The notes beneath the pieces are model-generated. The model was given only the letters and a program-made list of their open reading frames with translations. It was not told where the DNA came from and made no database searches. This document shows, in pieces, positions 7,281 through 15,619 of a DNA stretch of 38,260 nucleotides. Position 1 is the first letter of the stretch. Each line of letters begins with the position of its first letter. The DNA lies in contig CALCCE010000199.1 of assembly GCA_937899835.1 (NCBI GenBank), positions 1-38,260 of the forward strand, in the 5' to 3' direction. Both the position numbers and the translations under genes were made by a program. Source of the stretch: an uncultured Flavobacteriales bacterium. GTDB taxonomy: Bacteria; Bacteroidota; Bacteroidia; Flavobacteriales_G; Salibacteraceae.

Positions 7281-8480
7281 GAGTACCGCCACCAGCACAC
7301 CGATAATAATCTTGTAGCGCGGAACAGCCTTTTCGGTCAGCGCTGCTTCTTGTTCCATGGCCTCGATGCGCTTTTCAAGTTGCTGGGCTGCGGCTTTATG
7401 TTGGGTATTGGCCTCGTCCAGGGCTTGTTGAAATCGAGCACGCTCCTGATCTACCGATGCTTCAATGGATTGGTCAAGGTATTCAGCAAACAGTTCCGGA
7501 TTTTCGGCATTGGCATGCACCCGCATCAGCAATCGGGCGGCAAAACCTTCGAGCGATTTCCAATCGTATTGCTTGGATCGGGCCAAAACCGAGGTGGTTA
7601 AACTTATGCAAGCCTGTTTATCTCCCAGTTTATTGTGAAGGCTGGCCATGTTGAGGTGGGCACGGGCCAGATAGCGTTGGTGGTTCAACACCTCCCACAG
7701 GGCCTCGGCCCGGCGGTAGTAGTTCATGGCTGCTTCGTAATCGTACAACTTTTGATAGGTTAACCCCATTTCGTTGCAACAGGAAGCAATCAATGCACGA
7801 TCCCCAAGTTTCTCGGCCTGCTCCAAAGCACGTAGGGAGGCTTGCTTCCCTTTTTGGTAGTCTTTTGCACCTTCGTTGTGCAATGCTGCCTCCCGGCCAT
7901 ACATCCGGGCCAACATGCGCAGGGGAATCCCAGCCGAACGGTGTATCTGATGGGCCTTAGCAATGTATGCAAGGCCCTCATCGTACCGGTTCTCTGCACG
8001 GCACAGCTCCGCCAAATCAATGTAGGTTTCTGCCTCGCCTACCGGGTTGCGGGGCTTTTGATAAAATTGAAGTATTGCCTGAAGTAAATTCCTCGATTGC
8101 TCGAAGCGAATTCGCACTTTTTGATTGGCGGCAACAATCCGTAGCAGCGGAATTAGCGCAGTGGAATCGGCTTCCCGGAGGCAGCGCCTCACCACGTAGG
8201 CTTCCGCATTTTCAAAAGCCAGGTACTCCCCGTGATGAAACAAGGCATGCAAATAGGTCACGCTTTGGTCCAGCGGTTGGGTACTCCAATCTTCCTGTGT
8301 TGTGAAGTTCTTTTGCAGTTCCGCAATTACGGTGGCCGGATTGGTTTGAGACAGGGCCCACTTCTTTCCAGAAAAGTAGTTTTCAAAGTCTACACTTCCT
8401 GCTTGGGCAGCGAAAACCGACAACCCACCTAAAAACATCAATAACCACCTGAGCACTACTGCTCTTTTCCTTTCGTCCAC
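7173..8480 (-). CDS. TPR-repeat protein with signal peptide and C-terminal membrane helix
   Basis: A 435-residue protein that starts with GTG and has a signal peptide (residues ~1-28, ending near FAAQAGS). Tetratricopeptide repeats follow between ~60 and 340 (for example ALIASCCNEMGLTYQKLYDY and YRRAEALWEVLNHQRYLA). Next come a coiled coil at ~348-388 and one transmembrane helix (~389-408, YKIIIGVLVAVLLLLLVILL). The tail is a basic ~27-residue cytoplasmic segment. This is the architecture of the periplasmic sensor half of Bacteroidota TPR histidine kinases or TPR-LuxR regulators, but no kinase, HATPase or HTH domain follows. It could be a scaffold or a sensor that signals through a partner. 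It is divergent from the cytochrome peroxidase gene and ends in an intergenic region with a possible gene remnant. Confidence 0.8.
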   Translation of the reverse strand: MDERKRAVVLRWLLMFLGGLSVFAAQAGSVDFENYFSGKKWALSQTNPATVIAELQKNFTTQEDWSTQPLDQSVTYLHALFHHGEYLAFENAEAYVVRRCLREADSTALIPLLRIVAANQKVRIRFEQSRNLLQAILQFYQKPRNPVGEAETYIDLAELCRAENRYDEGLAYIAKAHQIHRSAGIPLRMLARMYGREAALHNEGAKDYQKGKQASLRALEQAEKLGDRALIASCCNEMGLTYQKLYDYEAAMNYYRRAEALWEVLNHQRYLARAHLNMASLHNKLGDKQACISLTTSVLARSKQYDWKSLEGFAARLLMRVHANAENPELFAEYLDQSIEASVDQERARFQQALDEANTQHKAAAQQLEKRIEAMEQEAALTEKAVPRYKIIIGVLVAVLLLLLVILLKATQRKKERPQVIIDLNPTKKVVPERS

Positions 8481-8643
8481 TTTTTCAGGACTATTTCTAT
8501 TCTGCGTAATAACTGACTCCTACTTTAATCGATTTGAGGCAATACTAAAGCCCGGTGGAAGGCCTTAGGAGCTTCCCTTTCGAAGAAGGGAAAGACAATA
8601 ACATTAAATGTTCTTACATGAGTTAGTTTCAAAAGTTTCACCG

Positions 8644-8675
8644 TTTGACCCTTTTTTACCCTCAAAATAGCTTTG
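8644..8675 (+). promoter_or_regulatory. Bacteroidota-type promoter of the cytochrome c peroxidase gene
   Basis: TTTG (8644-8647), 20 bases, then TAGCTTTG (8668-8675): an exact match to the TTTG / TAnnTTTG pattern with ideal spacing. Transcription would begin near 8682, about 24 bases before the ATG at 8706. A 7-bp inverted repeat TTCCCTT / AAGGGAA (8573-8592) lies further upstream. Confidence 0.75.
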
Positions 8676-8705
8676 CCAACCTGTCCATCCCGTAAAATAT
8701 CGACC

Positions 8706-10046
8706 ATGAAAAAAACAACTGGATTTCTGTTGGCCTTGTTTCTTTTGAGTTGGAGTTGCCAACCGGACCCCAACGTAGAACAGGATCCTCTCAATGCTGC
8801 GCTTGAGGCGGCCATCAGCCAGCAGCCCGGGGGCAAATCCGGCCTGCGGCTACCGCAAGACCATGACTGGTCGGCATTTCCGCAAGATCCGCGCAATCCC
8901 ATCACGGCAGAAAAAGTACAGTTGGGCAAACTTTTATTCCATGAAACTGGCCTGGCCATCAACCCGCGCCTACCACAGGGCATGAATCGTTTTTCGTGCG
9001 CCAGTTGCCACCATGCCGGAGCGGGTTTTCAGGCAGGAATCCTACAGGGGCTTGGCGAGGGTGGTCTTGGTTTTGGCGTGGCCGGCGAAAGTCGAGACAT
9101 CGACCCCAATTGGCCCATCGATTCGATTGATGTGCAGCCCATCCGCACCCCCACCAGTTTGAATGTGGCGTTTCAGGAGTTGATGCTCTGGAATGGGCAG
9201 TTTGGCAGCACGGGTGCCAACCGCAACACCTCAGCGCAGTGGACCAGCGGCACACCCAAAGCGGTGAATCACCTGGGCTATGAAGGACCTGAAATTCAAG
9301 CCATTGCTGGCCTCAAGGTACACCGCATGGAAGTAACTGAAGCCATCCTAAGTACTTACGGATACCTTGAACTGTTCGATCAGGTTTTTCCTGATTTTGC
9401 GCGCTCGGAGCGCTACACCAAAGAAACGGCCGGTTTGGCAATTGCCGCCTACGAGCGCAGTGTGGTGGCCAACCGTTCGCCGTTCCAGCAATGGCTTCGG
9501 GGCGATGTGCTGGCCCTCTCAGAAGCGCAAAAACGTGGGGCCGTTTTGTTTTTTGGCAAAGCAGCGTGTGGCGGTTGTCATCAAGGACCCGCCCTCAACA
9601 GCATGGAGTTTTATGCCTTGGGAATGAACGACCTGGTGGGCCCGGGCACTTACGGTACTTCGGGCAATGCAGCCGACAACACCAACCTTGGCCGGGGTGG
9701 TTTCACGGGCAACCCCGAAGAGCATTACCAATTCAAAGTACCGCAACTCTACAACCTCAAAGGACTTTCTTTTTTGGGCCACGGTGGAACGTTTGGATCG
9801 CTGCGCGAAGTGGTAGATTATAAAAACCGCGCCCAGGCCGAAAACGCAAAAGTGCCTGCTCATCGCCTGGCCTCCGAATTCAAAGCTCTTTCCCTATCGG
9901 ATGAAGAAGTAGATGATCTGGTGGAGTTTTTGGAGGAAGGACTCTACGACCCTAACCTGGAACGCTACGTTCCAGCTACGGTTTATTCGGGCAACTGTTT
10001 TCCCAATGCCGATCCCATGGCACAAGTGGATCAGGGATGCTTGTAA
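8706..10046 (+). CDS. Dihaem cytochrome c peroxidase / MauG family lipoprotein
   Basis: A 446-residue exported dihaem protein. The N-terminal signal ends in a probable lipobox with Cys18 (SWSC), so it is likely a lipoprotein. Two haem-binding CxxCH motifs are present: CASCH at 98-102 and CGGCH at 288-292, spaced as in CcpA/MauG proteins. Other family features are the N-terminal AEKVQLGKLLFHE block and FKVPQLYNLKGLSFLGHGG near the distal haem region. Family members reduce periplasmic H2O2 with electrons from cytochrome c, or carry out MauG-like oxidations. The length is somewhat above the classical ~330-residue CcpA, as usual for Bacteroidota homologues. I chose ATG 8706 rather than the longer frame from 8673 because the signal peptide begins there and the promoter sits at 8644-8675. 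Confidence 0.92.
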   Translation: MKKTTGFLLALFLLSWSCQPDPNVEQDPLNAALEAAISQQPGGKSGLRLPQDHDWSAFPQDPRNPITAEKVQLGKLLFHETGLAINPRLPQGMNRFSCASCHHAGAGFQAGILQGLGEGGLGFGVAGESRDIDPNWPIDSIDVQPIRTPTSLNVAFQELMLWNGQFGSTGANRNTSAQWTSGTPKAVNHLGYEGPEIQAIAGLKVHRMEVTEAILSTYGYLELFDQVFPDFARSERYTKETAGLAIAAYERSVVANRSPFQQWLRGDVLALSEAQKRGAVLFFGKAACGGCHQGPALNSMEFYALGMNDLVGPGTYGTSGNAADNTNLGRGGFTGNPEEHYQFKVPQLYNLKGLSFLGHGGTFGSLREVVDYKNRAQAENAKVPAHRLASEFKALSLSDEEVDDLVEFLEEGLYDPNLERYVPATVYSGNCFPNADPMAQVDQGCL

Positions 10047-10176
10047 GACTTGCAAGCACTGCTACCTAAGCTTACTTCGTTTCTTATTAGGAGCAACTTA
10101 TAATTCAGGCATTTGGTCTTTGAGTCAAACAAGCTTCGCCTCTGTGTGTTTAATCCACTTAAAATGCTCTGCACAC

Positions 10177-10824
10177 ATGGCACAACTGATTTACGATTTT
10201 CTGGAAGCCCTCACCCAAAACAACTCCAAAGCCTGGATGGATGCCAATCGCAATTGGTACCACGAAGCCCGCGATGCCGTGGTGGAGTTGATGGATCCCG
10301 TTCTTTTGGAAATCAAGTCGATTGATCCTCGCGTGGTGCAAGACTCGGTGCGGCAATCGCTCAACCGCATCAACAACAACCTGATGTTTCATCCTGACCG
10401 ACCGACCTACAAAGATCATTTCGGGATTGGTATGGGCTATGGTAAGGGCTTACCCGATTTTTACATTGAGTTGGGCGTGCGTCAAAATATGGTTGCTGGT
10501 GGGCTTTGGCACCCGAGTTCTGCTGAAATCAAAAAAGTGCGTTCGGAAATCCATTTCGAAGGCGATCGCTTGCAGCAACTGATTCACAGCAAGGCTTTCA
10601 CCGATCGGTTTGAACTTTACCGGGACGATGCCCTAAAAACTACGCCCAAAGGATATGAGAAAGACCATCCGTATATTGAATTGCTCCGACTCAAGAGCGT
10701 GGCAGCGTTTGAATACTTGCCCAAAGAATCGGCCATGCAAGATGATTTTAGGGCACGGGTAGTGAGTGGGTATAAAGTCTTGGCACCCATGTTGGACTTT
10801 TTGGTCACCGCCATCAAAGAGTAA
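10177..10824 (+). CDS. DUF2461 family protein (TIGR02453)
   Basis: A 215-residue soluble protein. The start LIYDFLEALTQNNSKAWMDA followed by NRNWYHEARDAV matches the conserved opening of DUF2461 (F-x-F-L-x-x-L-x-x-N-N-x-x-x-W-F/M-x-x-N). The middle NRINNNLMFHPDRPTYKDHF and the GLPDFYIEL / GGLWHPSS segment are also family landmarks. The function of the family is not established. The open frame extends back to 9913, over the end of the peroxidase gene, but the domain starts exactly at the ATG at 10177, which I use. It is followed by the repeat-rich leader of the Fic gene. Confidence 0.9.
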   Translation: MAQLIYDFLEALTQNNSKAWMDANRNWYHEARDAVVELMDPVLLEIKSIDPRVVQDSVRQSLNRINNNLMFHPDRPTYKDHFGIGMGYGKGLPDFYIELGVRQNMVAGGLWHPSSAEIKKVRSEIHFEGDRLQQLIHSKAFTDRFELYRDDALKTTPKGYEKDHPYIELLRLKSVAAFEYLPKESAMQDDFRARVVSGYKVLAPMLDFLVTAIKE

Positions 10825-10830
10825 TCTTTT

Positions 10831-10949
10831 TGGAAAAAATTTGTCACTATCGCACTTATAATGGAAAAAATTTGCGCTTTTGGCGGTTTTAATGGAAAAT
10901 TTTTGTCAAAATTGCGTAATTTGGAGCTTTTAATGGAAAATTTTTGCGG
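10831..10949 (+). repeat. Four phased TGGAAAAWWTTTG repeats in front of the Fic gene
   Basis: Copies begin (at the T of TGG) at 10831, 10862, 10893 and 10934. The first two read TGGAAAAAATTTG and the last two TGGAAAATTTTTG. Three of the four are preceded by AA. The bases after the G are TCA, CGC, TCA and CGG. Spacings of 31, 31 and 41 are close to three, three and four helical turns, so all copies face the same side of the DNA. The last copy touches the GTG start at 10949. This is a likely multi-site operator, probably autoregulatory. Confidence 0.75.
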
Positions 10950-12415
10950 TGGCCGCTCCTCAAGAAATTGTATTTGCTTCGTCGGATCCGAAGGTTTCGC
11001 GTGCTGTATCCAGGCAACTGGATCAGGGTACTTTGCGGAAGCTTGCGCCTAAAATTTATTCGACCAATTTAGCGGACGCTCCTGAGGCAATTGTTCAACG
11101 CAACCTCTTTTTAATTCTGGGGCACCTTTATCCGAAAGCCCTGCTGAGCCACCGCTCGGCCATGGAGTTTCAACCTACCGCTACCGGCCAGCTTTTTTTG
11201 ACTTACACCTATACCAGAAAGATACTACTTCCGGGCATTACCTTGCGGTTTTTAGAGGGCCCTCCTCCTGCTGAAGGGGATCGAATTTTTTCGGGGCAAT
11301 TGCACGTTTCGCAGCGCGAGCGGGCTTTTTTAGAAAACCTGCAAACCTCTCGCAAACACGGCCCCGACTCCAAAACCCTTTCTTTTCCGGAGTTGGAGGA
11401 GCGCCTGGAACAAATTATCCGGGTAAACGGTGAAGAAGCCCTGAATGCCATGCGCGATCGGGCTCAGGTTTTATCGGTGAAGTTGGGCATGAAAAAAGAG
11501 TTCTCGATGCTCAACAAGTTGTGCAGTGCTTTGCTGAGTACTCACCCGGCCAAGATGTTGACTTCCCCGGTGGCAGCAGCGCGTGCTATGGGCAGTCCGT
11601 ATGATCCGGCCCGTATCGAGTTGTTTGCCTCCCTGTTCCAGACTTTGCAAAAAAGTGAGTTCAAATACCATCCAGAGCCCAATACGAGTACTCGGGCTTT
11701 CCGCAACTTTGCCTTTTTTGAAAGTTATTTCTCCAATTACATTGAAGGAACGGTGTTTGAACTACCAGAGGCCCGTGAAATTGTTGCTTCACAACGGCCA
11801 CTGACCGCCCGTAACGAAGACTCGCACGACATTCTGGGCACCTATCAATTGGTTTCCAGCCCCGAAGAAATGCAGCTATTGCCCGAAACCGCCAACGATC
11901 TGCTGGACATATTAAAGAGGCGGCACAAGATTTTGCTTTCTGCCCGCAAGGAGCAACTGCCCGGGCAATTCAAAACACAAAACAATTTTGCCGGACAAAC
12001 GGCTTTTGTCGATCGCTATTTGGTGCGTGGAACCCTCATCAAAGCTTTTGATTATTACCGGGTATTGGTGCACCCCTTTGCCCGGGCGGCCTACCTCATG
12101 TTTGTCATCAGCGAGGTGCATCCTTTCCAAGATGGTAATGGGCGCATTGCCCGGGTGATGATGAATGCGGAACTGGTGCACGGCAACCAGGCCAAAATCA
12201 TTATTCCTACGGTGTATCGAGACGATTACCTGGGCACCCTGCGCCAGCTCACCCGCCGAAAAGACCCGATTTCTTACCTACGAATGCTTGCCCGTGCGCA
12301 TGCCTTTAGTGCTACCATTGCTGGTGAAGACGAGCAAGTGATGGAACGGCAATTGGAACGCAGCAATGCCTTTATGGAACACACCGAAGGCATTTTACAG
12401 GATATTTCTGACTAA
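10949..12415 (+). CDS. Fic family protein with AbiEi-like N-terminal winged helix
   Basis: A 488-residue two-part protein. Residues ~1-120 resemble the DNA-binding N-terminus of AbiEi-type antitoxins (QLDQGTLRKLAPKIYSTN, then HLYPKALLSHRSAMEF). The C-terminal part is a Fic domain with the full catalytic motif HPFQDGNGRIAR at 391-402. Fic enzymes usually transfer AMP to a Ser, Thr or Tyr of a target. S-N-Y-I-E-G at 262-267 fits the inhibitory motif (S/T)xxxE(G/N) located before the core, so the enzyme would be a class II, self-inhibited Fic. The start is GTG 10949: the in-frame TAA at 10931 leaves no earlier option, and the nearby ATG codons are in another frame. The four upstream repeats are the likely operator. 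The target is unknown. Confidence 0.9.
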   Translation: MAAPQEIVFASSDPKVSRAVSRQLDQGTLRKLAPKIYSTNLADAPEAIVQRNLFLILGHLYPKALLSHRSAMEFQPTATGQLFLTYTYTRKILLPGITLRFLEGPPPAEGDRIFSGQLHVSQRERAFLENLQTSRKHGPDSKTLSFPELEERLEQIIRVNGEEALNAMRDRAQVLSVKLGMKKEFSMLNKLCSALLSTHPAKMLTSPVAAARAMGSPYDPARIELFASLFQTLQKSEFKYHPEPNTSTRAFRNFAFFESYFSNYIEGTVFELPEAREIVASQRPLTARNEDSHDILGTYQLVSSPEEMQLLPETANDLLDILKRRHKILLSARKEQLPGQFKTQNNFAGQTAFVDRYLVRGTLIKAFDYYRVLVHPFARAAYLMFVISEVHPFQDGNGRIARVMMNAELVHGNQAKIIIPTVYRDDYLGTLRQLTRRKDPISYLRMLARAHAFSATIAGEDEQVMERQLERSNAFMEHTEGILQDISD

Positions 12416-12476
12416 GGAATTGATGGAATTCCGGCCAATTGTTGAACACTAATCCGCCTGATTGGTTAATCCTGAT

Positions 12477-13745
12477 ATGAATCAACCAGATGAACCCCGT
12501 ATATACATCATTGGAGCAGGAATAAGCGGTCTTGTTGCGGCTATCAACCTCGAAAAACAGGGGTACAAGCCCATTATCATTGAAAAAGATGCTGCGGTAG
12601 GCGGTCGGGTGCAAACCGACATTGTTGAAGGATATCAGTTGGACCGAGGGTTTCAGGTGTTGCTGGAAGCTTATCCCAAAGCCAAGGAGTATTTGGACTA
12701 TGATGCTCTGGAGCTACAGCCGCTTAGCTCTGGCGCCATGCTGTTTCAAAACGGAAAAGGAAAATTGTTTGGCGACCCACTTCGCGAGTTTTCCTACTTC
12801 TTCCCTACCCTGTTTTCGAGTGCCGGCTCTATTGTAGACAAGTGGAAGGTATTTCGTTTGAATAAGCAGTTGGAAAAGGCGGATCTACACGCCCTCTTTC
12901 AAAAAGAGGAACACAGCTCGCTCGAGTACTTGAAAGCCCGCGGGTTTTCCGACCGTATTATCGATGCGTTCTTTCGTCCTTTTTTCAGTGGTATTTTTCT
13001 GGAGCCCCACCTGGCTACCTCCAGCCGCATGTTTGAGTACGTATACAAGATGTTTGGGAAAGGCCGCGCCATGATTCCCAAAGCGGGTATGGGCGCCATT
13101 GCCCAACAGTTGGCCGGTCAACTGAAGCATACCACCGTTCACCTCAATACAGAGGTGAAGCGGGTGATGCACGAATCGATCGAACTTGCCAATGGTGACA
13201 TCTTGCCTTCTCTGTTCACCATCATTGCCACCCAACCCGATCCCTTGGTCAACAATTACGTTTCCAGCCTTCAGTGGAAATCCTGCGACATCCTGTACTT
13301 TACCGCTCCTCAAAGGCGCATTCAACCACCGGTAATTGGACTCAGCACCGAACCGGGGTCTTTGGTCAACAACATTTTCTATTCCACCAGCATCCCTACT
13401 GCGCAGCGCGGTTCGGAGGAGTTGCTTTCGGTCACGGTGGTGCGGGAACACAACCTGGAGGATTCTAAATTGATTGAGAAAGTAAGCCAGGAATTGACTT
13501 CGATTTTTGGCATCGACCAAACCAAGTTGCTGCAGCACAAGCGTATTGCACAAGCTCTGCCAGATCTGCAAGACCTGCAATACAGCCGGGATCCAGAAGA
13601 GAATCAGCTCACCGACCGCATTTCTATCGCTGGCGATCACCAATTGAACGGTTCGTTCAATGCGGCTATGATCTCTGGTGAAAATGCCGCAGCCATGGCT
13701 CACCGGGCCCTTTCCAACCTTCTGTTTTCTTCCACTACAGTTTGA
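12477..13745 (+). CDS. FAD-dependent amine-oxidase/protoporphyrinogen-oxidase-like protein
   Basis: A 422-residue flavoprotein. The N-terminal dinucleotide-binding motif is IYIIGAGISGLVAAINLEKQ, followed by the acidic strand end IIIEKDAAVGGRVQT, where the GGR-x-x-T segment is characteristic of the amine oxidase/PPOX/phytoene desaturase superfamily. A C-terminal FAD motif (RISIAGDHQLNGSFNAAMIS, then GENAA) closes the fold. The substrate cannot be told from the sequence, because plant and cyanobacterial homologues are only broadly annotated NAD(P)/FAD-dependent oxidoreductases. I use ATG 12477; a TTG five codons earlier is less likely. It follows the Fic gene by ~60 bases on the same strand, but a functional link is not evident. 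Confidence 0.88.
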   Translation: MNQPDEPRIYIIGAGISGLVAAINLEKQGYKPIIIEKDAAVGGRVQTDIVEGYQLDRGFQVLLEAYPKAKEYLDYDALELQPLSSGAMLFQNGKGKLFGDPLREFSYFFPTLFSSAGSIVDKWKVFRLNKQLEKADLHALFQKEEHSSLEYLKARGFSDRIIDAFFRPFFSGIFLEPHLATSSRMFEYVYKMFGKGRAMIPKAGMGAIAQQLAGQLKHTTVHLNTEVKRVMHESIELANGDILPSLFTIIATQPDPLVNNYVSSLQWKSCDILYFTAPQRRIQPPVIGLSTEPGSLVNNIFYSTSIPTAQRGSEELLSVTVVREHNLEDSKLIEKVSQELTSIFGIDQTKLLQHKRIAQALPDLQDLQYSRDPEENQLTDRISIAGDHQLNGSFNAAMISGENAAAMAHRALSNLLFSSTTV

Positions 13746-13818
13746 GCGGCCAGCACGCTTTCTACTTTTTTGGGTGACTTTTTCACGGGAATGGTATTCA
13801 TGTGAAAATCATTACCCC

Positions 13819-14820
13819 ATGCACTCTCTCAAAATCGTCTGTATTGCCTTCGGCATTTTTCTAATTGGCTTTTTGCTGCCCTGTTCCTCCGCGGGTCAAC
13901 TCACCAATGCGCACTATAACCGTACACAAAACAGTTATCAATTCAACAACGAAGCTGGCATTCAGGCTTCTGCCGATGCCTTAAACATCACTTGTAAAGT
14001 AGTTTACAATGCCTCACCGGACGGCTATCGGGTCACTTACACCACCTCGTTTATAAGCAATACAGTGGAGGCTACTGAGGCGACTATGAATCAAAAAGTA
14101 GCCGTGCTCATCAAGGATTTGAAAGCCCTCAAACTTCAGGAAAATGACATTGCCGTGGACGTCATTTCAATCGACCCCATCTTCGATCCGCTCGGACGCC
14201 ATTTGCCAAGGGACAGTATTCCTGTACCTCAAGGCTACAAAATCACCCAAAATTTGACCTTTAACCTCAAAAGGTTGGATCAGTTTCGGGAATTGGCCGT
14301 AGTCTGCATGGAATACGGAATTTACGATGTCATCAATGTTGAAGCTTACCTGAAAGACCCGAGCTTTATCCACGATTCACTTGCCTCAAAAGCGGTGCAG
14401 GTATTGAATCAGAAAAAGGAACTGTCGAAGCAGATTGGCTGGTCTTTCGGAGCGGGTTCTGTGGGCTTCACGAAAAAACAGGACGTGATTTATCCCAACG
14501 AGCGGTATTTGAAATCACACCTCAAAAATGCCAGCTTGTACCAGCACCATCTTTCGCAGAATACTACTGTAGAACTCCAGCGGCAGCTAAACGTTGACAA
14601 CCACTTTACGCTCAATCTGAAGAACGCCGACTTTGTTTTCAATGCACAACTGACGCATCCTTGCATTCAATTCTATTATGAAGTGAATTATACCTTCTTA
14701 CCGACCGAAACCGAGTCGGAAATGCGCAACAAGATTCGAGAAGAATTAGAGGAGGAACAGGAAAAAACATTTTACATCCTTGGTAAGGACGGAAAGCTAA
14801 AGACCATCAAGCTGGACTGA
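13819..14820 (+). CDS. Secreted protein of unknown function
   Basis: A 333-residue protein with a clear signal peptide (residues ~1-26, IVCIAFGIFLIGFLLPCSSAG), so it is exported. The body contains alternating strands with a VKALLKDL-like helical stretch near 90-110 and ends in a charged helix (REELEEEQEKTFYILGKDGK). I do not recognise a family; the fold could be SIMPL-like, but I see no diagnostic motif. The frame is open back to 13678 inside the oxidoreductase gene, but the signal peptide starts at the ATG at 13819. The 3' end overlaps the convergent gene on the minus strand by 14 bases. Confidence 0.7.
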   Translation: MHSLKIVCIAFGIFLIGFLLPCSSAGQLTNAHYNRTQNSYQFNNEAGIQASADALNITCKVVYNASPDGYRVTYTTSFISNTVEATEATMNQKVAVLIKDLKALKLQENDIAVDVISIDPIFDPLGRHLPRDSIPVPQGYKITQNLTFNLKRLDQFRELAVVCMEYGIYDVINVEAYLKDPSFIHDSLASKAVQVLNQKKELSKQIGWSFGAGSVGFTKKQDVIYPNERYLKSHLKNASLYQHHLSQNTTVELQRQLNVDNHFTLNLKNADFVFNAQLTHPCIQFYYEVNYTFLPTETESEMRNKIREELEEEQEKTFYILGKDGKLKTIKLD

Positions 14821-15202
14821 ACCCTTTTTGCTGTAGCTGCTGCCGAACGTATTCCTGCAACTGCGCTAAATCCATCTGGTCCATTTGTGCTTTTGCAAGA
14901 AACACTTCTACTTCCCTCTTTTCTACCAGGAAGGCAGCGGGAAGGGCGTCTTTTCGGCCAAACTCCTGCTCCCACTCGTCTTTGTGAAGAAACCTTACTT
15001 CAATGGGCAATTGCTCAATGAACTTGCGCCATTGCTTGCGCATAGATACCGGGCCGTAGGTGATGGCGCACAAGTGGCACGGATAAGTTTTGGGCGAAAA
15101 CACTTTGTGCATGGCATCAAGGGCCATGTTCCACAGGCCAGCATCGGCATTGTAAACAAAAATCAGTGTACCTTCCTGAGGTTGCTCTACTTGTTTCGCC
15201 AT
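14807..15202 (-). CDS. Conserved small protein with CxxC motif
   Basis: A 131-residue soluble protein. It opens with a beta strand and acidic turn (LIFVYNADAGLWNMALDA), followed by TYPCHLCAITYG with Cys42 and Cys45 in a CxxC, which could bind a metal or act in thiol chemistry. A long helix and a C-terminal segment rich in Gln/Leu follow. I recall similar sequences only as unnamed or loosely 'GTPase' proteins; no P-loop is visible, so I would not call it a GTPase. A near-consensus -7 element (TAATCTTG on the minus strand, 15214-15207) sits only five bases before the ATG, which would give an almost leaderless mRNA. It is divergent from the hipB-like gene. Confidence 0.7.
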   Translation of the reverse strand: MAKQVEQPQEGTLIFVYNADAGLWNMALDAMHKVFSPKTYPCHLCAITYGPVSMRKQWRKFIEQLPIEVRFLHKDEWEQEFGRKDALPAAFLVEKREVEVFLAKAQMDQMDLAQLQEYVRQQLQQKGFSPA

Positions 15203-15275
15203 GGTGCAAGATTAATAATACTTCGCTGCTTTTGCGATCGTTCAACTGACATTTTTTCAAAAGAGGATTTTCAAA

Positions 15276-15325
15276 TTTGTACTATATTAAATACATTTTT
15301 TATATTTTTGTACGGAAAGAAGTAC
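15276..15325 (+). promoter_or_regulatory. Promoter and candidate operator of the hipB-hipA operon
   Basis: TTTG at 15276-15279 and TATTTTTG at 15303-15310 (an exact TAnnTTTG) are separated by 23 bases. GTAC occurs at 15279-15282, 15310-15313 and 15322-15325, so the first two begin on the last base of the -33 and -7 elements. The third lies in the partly mirrored sequence AAGTACATTTT. This arrangement suggests that a HipB-like repressor covers the promoter. Confidence 0.55.
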
Positions 15326-15328
15326 ATT

Positions 15329-15616
15329 TTGAAACAAAGCAAGCAACAATCTCTTTTACCTTCGCACCAGCGTTTGTTGACCCAAATGGGTGAAAATATT
15401 CGTCTGGCCCGCAAACGCCGGAAGCTCACCACCATTCAGGTGGCGGAACGGGCGGGCATCTCCCGCAACACCCTCTACTTGCTGGAGAAAGGCAATCCGG
15501 GGGTTTCGATTGGCAACTTGTTCAACGTCCTTCGCACCTTAAATTTACAAGACGACTTTTTGAAATTAGCGGCCGACGATACCTTGGGCCGCAAACTGCA
15601 AGACCTTAATTTATAA
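15329..15616 (+). CDS. HipB-like XRE antitoxin / regulator
   Basis: A 95-residue DNA-binding protein immediately upstream of a HipA-type kinase. The HTH is GENIRLARKRRKLTTIQVAE then RAGISRNTLYLLEKGNPGVS, and the tail AADDTLGRKLQDLNL is shared by this antitoxin subgroup. Homologues of this subgroup have a ~20-residue extension (LLPSHQRLLTQ here) before the HTH. That extension is in frame with a TTG at 15329, so I use TTG rather than the ATG at 15386, which would remove it. The operon promoter ends just upstream. The gap to hipA is 3 bases. As in E. coli HipBA, the protein is expected to neutralise the kinase and repress the operon, although here that is inference. Confidence 0.85.
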   Translation: MKQSKQQSLLPSHQRLLTQMGENIRLARKRRKLTTIQVAERAGISRNTLYLLEKGNPGVSIGNLFNVLRTLNLQDDFLKLAADDTLGRKLQDLNL

Positions 15617-15619
15617 GTC

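Noticed and set aside
10861-11052. 63-codon ORF starting in the repeats before fic
   Set aside because: It overlaps the Fic start in another frame and its N-terminal part is simply translated repeat sequence.
13678-13818. Longer start for the secreted protein
   Set aside because: The signal peptide begins at 13819; the upstream part overlaps the oxidoreductase gene in another frame.
14807-15202. GTPase annotation of the CxxC protein
   Set aside because: No P-loop or switch motifs are visible, so a GTPase call would be unsupported.
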